A program made the position numbers and the translations under genes. From positions 89,942,296 through 90,006,295 of the forward strand of contig NC_079501.1 in NCBI RefSeq assembly GCF_030052815.1: a stretch of 64,000 nt of DNA, given 5' to 3'. Under the pieces are notes generated by a model. The model saw nothing but the letters and a program-made list of their open reading frames with translations, was not told the origin of the DNA and did no database searches. This document shows positions 25,224-35,204 of this stretch, in pieces. The DNA comes from Hevea brasiliensis (Eukaryota; Streptophyta; Magnoliopsida; Malpighiales; Euphorbiaceae). Each line of letters opens with the position of its first letter. Within the stretch, counting starts at the first letter, position 1.

Positions 25224-25610
25224 ACCAGATATATGAAAATATACCTTTTTGTTCCTGCAGTCTAAAGTGGCATAATGAGTTGCCAGTCAATCCATTCCCA
25301 AAATTACATAAAAAATCTATTATTGGTAGAGGAACCAAGTCTGCTAGGAGGATCCTTCCATCCACTACCACTGGGCTACCTGGAAAAACTATATCCACGT
25401 CTATGTTGTCACTAAGAGGGGTAGCTACAGATAAGGGGCATTCTAAAGTTGTAAGGTTCCTACCCAATCTCATGGCAAAAACGGGGGAGACAAATGAGTG
25501 CGTAGCACCCGGATTTATCAAAACACGAGCCTCATAGGAACATACTAGAAGAATACCTGCCACAACTGCATTGGAAGCCTGAGCATCCTTGTGGGTCAAG
25601 GTGAAAACCC
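25210..25610 (-). pseudogene. E2 aspartic protease region
   Basis: The frame 25599-25210 contains ARVLINPGATHSFVS, where the catalytic Asp of the retropepsin site is Asn, and ends in a changed frame after the flap region. It overlaps the RT frame start by 14 bases in a different register, which reflects a frameshift. Confidence 0.8.
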
Positions 25611-25701
25611 GAGCCTAATCCCTACCTTGCATTGTAGAACCTTGAAGTTGACTTCTACCTCCTGACCTACCTCTAAATCCACATCCTCCTTGTCCTCGGC
25701 C

Positions 25702-26921
25702 CTATTGGCCACTGAATTGACTGACCGCTATGCTAGAAGCACCAGGATACAATTGACGAGGGACGTTTGCAATAGAACCCTGTGAACCCATCTGTGGCTC
25801 ACTGAACATGGGACATTCTCTAGCAAGGTGACCATGTTGGCCACACCAGAAACATCCTCCTGATCCCATCATATAAGGTCCTAAATGTCCTCTTCCACAC
25901 TGTGTGCAGGGTGCCAAGGAGGATCCTGAACCCAACCTAGAACTGTTATAACCCAAACTGTGACCATTGCTGGATCCATACCCTGGTTTGAATCCTCGAG
26001 ATCTGTGTTTAAAACCACCTTTCTTGTTGTTTTTACTTCTTCCTCCATAATGACTCTGGCTACCACTATCCATAGTACTCATGTAGGAAACGCTTAAAGA
26101 ACCCTCTGCTTTATTCTTCTTCGCCCTTCCGCTATCATTTCCTGTATAGTTGATTTCGATCTGTCGAGCTCGATCAACTACTACATCAAAAGAATGATCA
26201 GACAACATGGCCAAGTTTGCACACTTCCTGTCTAGCCCCTTTAGGAACCTCTTTACCTTCATACTTTTCTGTAGCCACTGCTGTAGGGGCATACCTACTT
26301 AGTTTCAAAAATTCTATAGCATATTCATCTACGGATCTGTCATTTTGCCTTAAGACCTCAAAGGCCCACTGCTTTTGGTCTCTAAAGCTTTTTGGTACAA
26401 ATCTGTTGAGGAACAATTTCACAAACTGGGTGCAAGATAATCCCTCAATGCGAGGTAGTACGTAGTCTGTCATCCACTACCTTGACACTGCCCCTAATAC
26501 ATACTACGCACACTCTACTAATCTCCTATCAGTTAACTGCAGTTCCAACCCTACTTATTTGCAGGAGTCCAAAAACTTATATGCATCATCATTTACATCA
26601 TAGATACCAGGCACCAACTTCTTAAAATTAATTATTTGTTTGTAAGGTTCCTCTCTTGGTGCGGTGGGCTGCTGCTGTTGTGGAGGGTGGACCATATATT
26701 GTGCCATCATATCGATGGTTCTTTGCAATCTAGCTAGGGTAGCTGCCATTGGGTCCATAGGACCCTGGGCCACAAAAGACTATTCCTGAACTGGTGGGTC
26801 TCCTACCATGCCTGCTCGGGGCAGGCACCTCATCCTGTGCCGACACCTCGTCTGGCACATCCCGTTCTAGTGTAGTAATAACTCTTCTGCTTCTATGCAT
26901 TTTCCTAAAATTCAGCAGCAT
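25702..26921 (-). pseudogene. E2 gag, frameshifted
   Basis: Pieces in three frames: the N-terminus at 26921-26555 (LARLQRTIDMMAQYMV), the capsid at 26473-26198 (FLNRFVPKSFRDQKQWAFEV, VDEYAIEFLKLSRY) and the C-terminus at 26292-25702. The C-terminus has a Gly/Ser-rich linker and an intact zinc knuckle CFWCGQHGHLAREC (CX2CX4HX4C). Order and spacing fit chromovirus gag. Confidence 0.82.
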
Positions 26922-27106
26922 TAGCCCCCAAAATTCAAAACAGTATGTTACAAAGCTCTATAGACTCATATTTTCACATAATTATATGTAGCAAAAACTA
27001 GAAGCAAGGATGATAATGCAAGGATGAATGTGGACCCTATTCTCCGCATGTGACTCCTACTAGACTCTTTTCAAAACTTTAGACATATATTTCCCATGAA
27101 TCTAGA

Positions 27107-27124
27107 GCCTAAGCTCTGATACCA
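27107..27124 (-). other. E2 primer binding site (initiator tRNA-Met type)
   Basis: On the minus strand TGGTATCAGAGCTTAGGC lies four bases past the LTR. The first twelve bases match the initiator tRNA-Met 3' end. Confidence 0.9.
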
Positions 27125-27128
27125 CATT

Positions 27129-28000
27129 TGTCATGACCCAACCTATGGGCTAGACTGGCATTAGGACCTGGGCTAACCTAAAGCCCCCGAGGCTCGTAGT
27201 AAGCCTAACTATTCCTTAACCTAAGCCTAAGGCCCATTTTAAGACTAATTTCAAGAATTCAACTGAACAGAGTCCAGCCATAACATGGACTATACAACAG
27301 GGAGTTTTGACTCACCCGACCTATAAGCACAATTTATATGACAATTTGGGGAGTTCAGGTCACCCTCCATATACTTATAATGTCATAAAATCAAATGGGA
27401 GCTCAACTCCCTCATCCAATCAGTCATATATGCATTTAATAAATATATAGATCCAACATGACATTATTTTACAGACCCAATTCAAATAAAATACTTCTAA
27501 CACATGTGAAATTCTAGAAGTTAGTAAAATTACATAAAACATAATAGATATTAATAGATTTCCTGCGAAGGAGAGAGGCAGGTTAGAACTTAATGAGAAA
27601 TCTCCTGTATCCTGGAAAAATAAGTTGAATAGGAGTGAGCGTTCGACTGAGAGAGTAAAATGTCGATTTTAAGTATAATTTCTATAGCTATATAAAGCTA
27701 ATGCATCCTAAAGAGTGGAATGCAACACCTTTATAATTTTCATACAAATCACATCATAACAGCAAAAAGATAATTTAGAGCACTCGCACACCCATATAAT
27801 ATTCAAATAGTATATATATGGGAGCTGATCCCCTATATAGCTCTCTTAATCCAACTTCTGCTAGTGAGTACATCTTAAGCCGAACTTTCGCTTAATAGAC
27901 CAAATGCGGGGGCTAGCGAGATCATCTCGAGCCGTGCGTATCTTGACTTATCCATAAAAGGATCGGGTCCTAGCAAGTCAAGCTCCAGCCGCGTTTACCC
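27129..28000 (-). repeat. E2 5' LTR, truncated by E3
   Basis: Collinear with 19446-20310 of the left E2 LTR and then broken by TGTGACACCCC of E3. The remaining 1.8 kb of this LTR is absent from the window. Confidence 0.85.
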
Positions 28001-30606
28001 TGTGACACCCCTCACCCGTCTACAGTGTAGCTGAGTAAGGCATGTCACACTCGGTGCCGGAGCACCCGATCTTATCTTACTTTATTCCTTTAATAATTTG
28101 ATCTCATTATATTTTGAAATGAATTATATTTCTTTCGGAGAAACTAACGGAGTTTTCCCTATTTTATTTTCAGTTGGCATGTTTTACTATTCACCTGCTT
28201 GAAATTTTCAATAATATTTCACAATAAAAATCTCATTCATACTCATCATAATCATTTCATCATTTCAAATATCATCTATATATTTCAATTTCACATTCAT
28301 TTCCTTACATTTCCATTCATGCTCAATTCACAAAAAACAAAAAAATTCTCAAATTTCATTAATTTACATGATTTACACACTAATTACATAAATTCATAAT
28401 TTACATGATATACAATTTAATTATATATGATAGAGCCAATTTATTAATTTACATCACATTACAATATTTATATGAATTCATAATTCAAGAAGTATTTTAC
28501 TTACTAAGTATTTATAATTCATTTTAATTCCTCTCATGTACAATTTATTGTACAAGGTGTTATTATTTTATTTGTAATAGAAACATAAGTCCTAATGTTA
28601 ACTTCATCTCATTTATACTTAACAATCAATTTAGATTAATTTCATTTTATATTTCAAGTTGTATTACTTATGTCTTATGAGGTTTAATAGTGATGGGAAT
28701 ACAAATCCTAACTGCCTATTCACATAACTTAAGTGTTCAGTAAATCATTTAGGTGAATTATCATTCCTATTCCAAGTAATCCATGAACATTTCATGGATT
28801 CCAAATTTCACACCTTAATTTCCTCTAGCAATTTAGTTCTTGTATTTTGTGTCATTGTATTTACTATTCACATTACTATTCATGCAAATTTTGACTATTT
28901 AATAAATAATAGGATTACAAATTCTAATTTCATAATAATACCACATTTTGGATTTTAAATTTGTTGGCATTAGTTGCCAATTACAATTCAAAGCTCCTTA
29001 GGATTATTTCCAAATTTCCAGATTTTGTCACCTATGTTTATTGTTCTATTGGACCATTCTATAGTGGGATTTTGGCTAACCTTTCTTCATCAAAGTTGTT
29101 CATTAATGTCTCTAATTTAATTTCCTTTTTGAATCACTCCATTTGGAGTTTTTTAGCTCAAGTTATGGTCAAATTACCATAACTGGTTGGATTGGTCATT
29201 GTCCAAAATTTCTGGGTAATTTTGGGTCTGGCAGTTTTGATGAGCTAACTTTGGTTGGCAATTTGATTAGGTTATGGTTAGAATTTGGGTTGTTATTCTT
29301 CATGAAAGTTGTTATAATATGTCTAAGCTTTCTATGGGTTCAAGAATCAGGTCATTTGGACCTCTCCACACAAAGTTATGGCCATTTGAACAATTACTAT
29401 TCATATGGTCATTTTTCCAGGTCTAGATTTTGGTTAACCGGATTCAAGCAATTTTTAGGTTACTTTGTTTTGGTTTTCTGAGCAAGGTCTCTTCATGAAA
29501 AATGTGTCATTATGTCCTAGGATTCATCTTCAATTTGCCTCACACCAATTGAAGTAACACAACTCTACTTATGGCTGTCTAACCTTGCTAGACTCATAAG
29601 TCCAAAAATCCTGTAATGAAACAACACTCCTAATACCACCATTCCACACTATTATCAACCTCAAATCACATTCCATGCACTTCAAATAGTCCATATTTGG
29701 TCTTAACAACATCAATTTAGTAACCATTTAACAAATCCCCAATTTTCTCCTCAAAACCCTAGCTGCCAATTCAAAATTCATACAACACATACCAATTGAA
29801 CACACAAACCATACTTATCATCATACTCAAGCAAATTATCAAGTTTATGTATAATAAAACACTTCAAATCCTACTCTTGCACAAGCTGGCTGAAATTTAC
29901 TTCTCAAATTCATACATACTTTCTTTCAATTTCTTAATTATTTGCTCATATTCAAGCTAAATTCTAAGGAATAAACAAGATTAGAAGGTTAATAGGCATG
30001 AACCTTAGTAGGCAGAATTTTCTCTTAGCCAAACTTTAATTTTCCTTCACTTTCTTGGTAGCCAATCACCTTAGCAAGGTTCTAGGATAATTTTTAGTGT
30101 TGGGACTTAGGGCAAATATGGTGAAGAAGGCAAGAAATCAAAGCTGAGAAGGAGTAAAAATGGAGAATGGCTATGAAGGAGTTCTCGGCCAAGAAGAAAA
30201 AAATGGAGAAGATGATGATTTCTTTCATTCTTTTAGTAATTTTGTCTCTTTTATAATTGTTTGTCTAATTTCTATTGGTTGGGAAATTTTATTTGCATCA
30301 TTCTTATGTCATAATTAGCTTTTTTAATTTCATTTTATTTTGTTTTTCTTTCTTCTTTCTTTTACTCATTTTTAAATAAATTTTCATTAATGTTTATTCA
30401 TATTTTATGTCATAAACCTCACTTACTTAAATGGACAAGTTGGCAAAAAATCATCTCTGAATGTGAAATGACCAAAATGCCCTTTGTTTTGTTTAATGAA
30501 CTAAAATTATCTATACTGATTAACTAAAATTTTCTTATATTTTCTTAGCAATCTATTGTCATCTAAGCTTGCATAATCCTTTACTGGAGTTTCCAAAATT
30601 ATTTCA
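28001..30606 (-). mobile_element. E3: chromovirus LTR fragment inserted in E2
   Basis: Starts TGTGACACCCC and is closely related to solo LTR E6 (53934-58087), more distantly to the E1 LTRs. It matches E6 up to AAAATTATTTCA and then ends at about 30606, where E0 protease sequence begins. Its middle is shorter than E6. No internal region or second LTR is present. Confidence 0.8.
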
Positions 30607-30612
30607 CAGGGT

Positions 30613-31380
30613 TTCCAAAATTGTGAATTTGATAAAGCATTGTGTGATCTTGGCGTAAGTATTAGTCTTATGCCTTACCCTATTTTCAGGAAACTAGGAC
30701 TAGGAGAGGTCAAACCCACCATTATTTCTCTACAATTAGCAGATTGCTCTGTGGTGATACCAAGATATGTAGCGGATGATGTGCTCATAAAAGTTGACAA
30801 ATTCATCTTTCCTGTAGATTTTGTTATATTAGACATGGTGGAGGATAAAGAGGTACCTCTAATTCTTGGGTGCCCATTCCTTGCCACTAATAAGGCCCTA
30901 ATTGATGTTCATAAAGGTACATTGACTTTTAGAGTTGGGCATGAACAGGTAAAATTTGATCTCTCTAGTACCTCTAAAGTTTCCATGGAAAATGATGAAT
31001 GTTTTAGAATAGAAGTTATTGATGAGAGTTTAGGTAATTTGTTTAGTGAGCCTAAATTGAATGATTTTGATAAGATTATTGTTAAGAAGGATTTTGCACA
31101 TTTAGTTGAACATAATGAAATGATTGATAGTGTTGAAAAAGTGTAAGATAAAATTGAGCTTAAGCAAGATGAATATAAAAAGCTTCCATCTCAGTTTAAG
31201 GTTCCAAAGATTAAACTCAAATCTTTTTCTCCTAAACTTCAAATGAAATCTTCTCAAGGTAGAATAGGAATGTTGAACAAAATAACAAGTGTTTTTACTA
31301 TTGATGGAAAGAAATGGAAATATAAGTTCATTGAAATACTTGTTAACAAAGGAGACAAGTTTGTGTTTAAACTTCCATGA
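30613..31380 (+). pseudogene. E0 aspartic protease (Athila/Tat-like gag-pro, C-terminal part)
   Basis: The reading frame has CDLGVSISLMPYPIFRKLGLG (active-site region DLG), LQLADCSVVIPRY, FPVDFVILDM and LILGCPFLATNKALIDV, the order of plant Athila/Tat retropepsins. E5 protease has the same blocks (CDLGASVSLMP, ILGRPFLAT). A TAA at 31144-31146 breaks the frame. The same register then continues to TGA at 31378-31380 through FTIDGKKWKYKFIE and NKGDKFVF, matching the C-terminus of the E5 protein. Gag and the N-terminal protease part were deleted at the left junction. Confidence 0.85.
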
Positions 31381-31390
31381 GGATGGAGAA

Positions 31391-31442
31391 ATGGTCAAGC
31401 TAAAAGCCTAAAACAAGCGCTTTTAGGAGGCAACCCAAGCAA
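31391..31442 (+). other. Conserved post-protease motif of E0
   Basis: Just after the protease stop comes GTCAAGCTAAAAGCC, then ACAAGCGCTTTTAGGAGGCA and ACCC. E5 has the same series at the same place on its sense strand (48428-48380), with AGAGCTCTTGGGAGGCACCC. Confidence 0.7.
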
Positions 31443-32039
31443 CAAATTTTGATATCCTTTCTTTTTGTCATTTCTTTTAAGTTTTGCTCATATTTAGTTG
31501 CATTTAATTTTAATTGAAATATTTTCCCAAATTTTAATTGGTATTTTTTTCTTTTGGTTATAGGTGTAAAGGGAGAAAAAGAAAATAAGATTGCTTGAGG
31601 TTAACAAAGAAAAAAATGGAAAGTAAAGTTTTGTGGAGCAAAAGGGAAAAAGGCAAGCATCGAAGGGGAGTGACCCTAATCTTTTGTTGCCTTGATAAAA
31701 TTCATTGTGTGCATGGTTAAGTCATTGAGAATTAAATTCTTGATTTTGAAGTGACATGTTTGATTTTGATATTATTGCAATCTTATGCATATCTTGTGCT
31801 TGATGGATATTTGTGAAGTTGAATAATGTTATTTTGTTGGACAAATGTGAAAAAGATGCAATTTTGGTGTATGGTTTTATTTTATTGTCATATTGCATTA
31901 GAGCCACATTTTGCATTAAAATGGAGTGAATTTTTTTAGAAGCAGTAAACTTCTTGGCTAGGTGGGAGTTAGTCATGTTAGGGCATGTAATTCATTGTTT
32001 AAAAGAAGTTGAATTTAATTTACAAGAAAAATTTTTCAT

Positions 32040-32425
32040 GAGAAGCAGTAAAGGTCATGGCTTCACGTGAGTTTGCATGAAATTCCATGGTAGGCATGAG
32101 ATTTTCTATTCAAATGGAGTTGAAAATAGACATTTGAAGTTTATATGGGAGCAAAGCTCATAGTTGGCCATGAGAAAGTTATTCCATACAAAGATAGATG
32201 CATAGCCAGCCATGTAAGTTTCCGCTACCTCCCATGCATATTCCCTCGTGCAAGCTAGGCGCATGGCCAGCTGTGTAAGTGTCCATGGCCTCCCAATCGT
32301 GTCCTTTCATGACTTGTGAGTGATGTTGGGCAGCAAAAGCCATGGTTGGCCATGAGAATCCACCCATAGACGCATAGTTGGCTATGCGCCCAATAAAGAG
32401 TTTCACTTCCAGCCATGTGGTTCCA
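32040..32425 (+). repeat. E0 internal cluster of CATGGCCAGCCATG-type near-palindromes
   Basis: Repeated variants such as GTTGGCCATGAG, GCGCATGGCCAGCTGTG, GCCATGGTTGGCCATGAG and GCATAGTTGGCTATGCG. The same family occurs in the E0 LTR at 34056-34180 (GCGCATGGCCAGCCATGAG). Confidence 0.72.
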
Positions 32426-32712
32426 AATTTTTATCTTTTGCAATTTTTTATATTTTCTCATGTGTTTTCATTGGTCAACTTCTTTTCACCTCAAGCCATG
32501 TGATCCTATTTTGTCTTTTTGCATTTGTTCTTGCACACTATTTATTCATAACGCTTTCTTTTGTCCTCAAGCACCAACATTCATCTCTCTTTTCCCTTTC
32601 ATGCTGACATGCTTGGTCCAGCAGCCTCACTTTCAGACACAATTACACTTTACTCCATTTTAGCTTATGTGTTTCACTCCCATTTCCATGGTACTCGCTT
32701 CTTTATTTAGCT

Positions 32713-32748
32713 ATTGAGGACAATGTCTTTGATAAGTTTGGGGGTATA
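32713..32748 (+). other. E0 internal polypurine-like module
   Basis: ATTGAGGACAATGTC, a short gap, then AAGTTTGGGGGTATA. It closely resembles the terminal module at 33822-33856, about 1.1 kb upstream of it. Confidence 0.7.
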
Positions 32749-33821
32749 TATTTTATTTTATTTTTATTATTTTGTTTTATTTTTGTACATAAGATTTTTT
32801 TTTCATAAAATATGGTAGCAATTTTGATTAAAAAATTCAGAAGAAAATAATTTTGGCCATTATTGTTTTTAATTATTTCAATATGAGTTTGAGAGTTGAA
32901 TTTATAGTTTAGTTATTTTAGATTTGTGATGTGCTTAAATGGGATTTTATACAATTAATGATTAATTTTGTTTCACCAACCTTACATGTTTATTTTATTT
33001 TGTCTATGGAAATGAAATGTGGATAATGTATTTAAGAGATGAATAAAAAAAATATTTTAATGTGAGAATTAATTAATTATTGTGAGTGGAGCATGCTTTG
33101 ATCTTAATTGATATTCCTTCTTTTGATGTATATAGTTGTACATAAAAAAAAAGCAAAATAAAATTGCACAGTCTATGCCACTGGTTCAAGTTGCAAGTAA
33201 CCAGGAACATTCATGAGCTCCATGTTTGTTTTTGAGTCAAATAGTAGCTTGGATTATGAGTATGCTAGGCACCTTGAATTTGTGATTGCTGAGTAACTAG
33301 GTGCATTCATGACCAATGTCGGTATTCACGTAAAAAGGCAAATGATGATTTAAGGAGAGTGCTAAAAGCTGTTCTGAAAAAAAAAAAAAGCGTGTAAATA
33401 AATAAAGAAAAAAGGAGAGAATTGAAAATTAAGGTTTTTGCATGCTTTGATTCATGATGATTTGTTGATTTTTATTTCTATTTTGTTTTGTTTATGCTTT
33501 TTGAATCTCCTGATAATACTATCTCATTAGTGAAAATAGACTGATGAAATTGCACATCTGATTAGAGTACAAAGTTTAATTGCTTTATTGAAATTTAAAA
33601 GAAGCAAAATGATTATTAATTATATAGAGTTTCATTTGAGCATGAACAGGTTGAAATGATTAAACCATGGAATTTAATTTTTGAATTTTTGATTGATATA
33701 ATTAAATTATAGCATTTGAGTAGAAATATTCTTTTTCAAGTTCATTTATCAAATTTGCAACCATGTTTGAAATTTTTGGGTTTTATCAAACATCTCATTT
33801 GTGCTTTATATGTTCTTTTGC

Positions 33822-33856
33822 TTGAGGACAAGCAAGAACTCAAGTTTGGGGGTATT
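33822..33856 (+). other. E0 terminal polypurine tract
   Basis: TTGAGGACAAGCAA, then CAAGTTTGGGGGTATT directly before the 3' LTR start TGATATATAG. Confidence 0.8.
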
Positions 33857-35199
33857 TGATATATAGTATTTTTATAGAGTTAATTGTATTAATTCATATA
33901 AATATTTAGTCTTTTAATTAATTTTAATTACATTTTTATAGTTTATTTAGCAAAAAGTTAATTTCTCTCTTTTTAATTGATATTTGTTCTTTTTAGGAAA
34001 AATTATAAAGATTAGTGAAAGTTGGAGAGAAATTGAAAATTAGGCAGAAAATCTCACTCCCAGCCATGAGATTCACATGGTTAATTGTGGGATTGAAGAA
34101 ACAAGCATGGCCTCTTGTGGAATGAGCGTAGGGCGCATGGCCAGCCATGAGAATGCATCTTATATGCATGGCTAGCAATGAGATGGTCTTTAAGGGCATT
34201 TTTTCCCCCAATGGGCTTGTGACACATCACCAAGTGAAGGGAAAGAGTCAAAATTAGAGTTAATTAGAGATTTTATGAATTGAAAGGGGAAGAGACATTT
34301 TGGAGGCTCCGAAACACCAAAAAAATCACAATTTTTGCTGGAGCAAGGTATTTGGAAGGGGGATTTTGGAAGCTTGAAGGAGAAAGACATCAATCTCCAT
34401 CCTAGAGAGTTTTTATTTTCTTCCCTTTTAATTTCTTTGATTATTTGAAACCCATTTTTATTGAATAATATTCAGTTTTGATTGTATGAGTTTTATTGTG
34501 GTTTTTTACATTATGAGTGGCTAAATATTTTAGCTAGGAATTTGATGTAGCTTGACTTGATTTAATATCTAGATTTTGATCTAATTTTCTCTACTTTGCT
34601 AATAGTTGTTATTTTTGAGTTTAATGCTTTTGAGTATCTTGGCCAAATACTAGAATGATTTAAGATTTATAATATATGGTTGAAAAACATGATTATGAAT
34701 TTGATTTGATAACAACTATCATAGATTTCAATTAAAAGTAGAAACTAAGATGGAGTCTTTGAGATTTTGTTGAAATTGTCTTTTTCTTAATGTTCTCATT
34801 GATTGAGTAATTCTCTATTGGGAAATATGGGTTAATCTTTAATTAGAAGGTTTGATGATGCTTGGAAAGGATTATTAAATGCTTTTGATTATATTACCCC
34901 TGCAAGAGTAGTTAAAATTGATTGAAATTAATTAATGGGTTACTTGGAATCAATATCCCTAGCCAACTTTTTTTTTACTTTAATCCCAAAATTTTCATTG
35001 CTTTTATTTAGTTAATTTTCAATATTAGTTAATTTCATTTTTAGCTCAATTTTAATTTTTTGAATTTAATCTAATTTGATAGTGTAGATATTAGAAAAAT
35101 TAACATAAATTTTAGTAATTAAAGACAATCCTAGTTGGAACTGTATCTTACTCACTCTTTATTACTTATACTATTCTATGCACTTGTGGACGCGTATCA
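33857..35199 (+). repeat. E0 3' LTR (intact)
   Basis: 1343 bp from TGATATATAG to CGTATCA, followed by the target duplication AGTTT. Contains CATGGC-type near-palindromes at 34056-34180. Confidence 0.87.
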
Positions 35200-35204
35200 A
35201 GTTT

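Larger units (their letters stand above)
19446..28000 (-). mobile_element. E2: decayed Ty3/Gypsy chromovirus inserted in the E0 5' LTR
   Basis: LTRs start TGTCACGACTC (19446) and TGTCATGACCC (27129). Coding is on the minus strand with PBS, gag, protease, RT, RNase H, integrase and chromodomain-like end in chromovirus order. The two LTRs differ at many sites, mostly transitions, so E2 is older than E1. The right LTR is cut at 28000 by E3 and its far end is missing, so only the left target flank (TTCTC, 19441-19445) is seen. Confidence 0.88.
31443..33840 (+). other. E0 3' internal noncoding region
   Basis: 2.4 kb without RT, RNase H or integrase coding on either strand. It holds a cluster of CATGGC/GCCATG near-palindromes (32040-32425), an internal copy of the polypurine module (32713-32748) and A-rich tracts (about 33140 and 33378). 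Confidence 0.7.
7400..35199 (+). mobile_element. E0: nonautonomous Athila/Tat-like LTR element carrying nested E1, E2, E3
   Basis: The LTR start TGATATATAG is at 7400 and the 3' LTR end CGTATCA at 35199. The 5-bp direct repeat AGTTT lies at 7395-7399 and 35200-35204, so the entire interval is one insertion. Its 5' LTR is split by E1 and by E2. The rest of that LTR, the primer site and gag were lost in a deletion joined at about 30605. What remains in sense orientation is a protease region (30613-31380), 2.5 kb of noncoding DNA, a polypurine tract and an intact 3' LTR. No reverse transcriptase or integrase of its own is visible. Confidence 0.82.

Noticed and set aside
28961..29481. Open frames in the E3 LTR as genes
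   Set aside because: Their translated content recurs in noncoding parts of the E1 and E6 LTRs (for example the TTATGGCCAAATGAA area), so they are chance frames.
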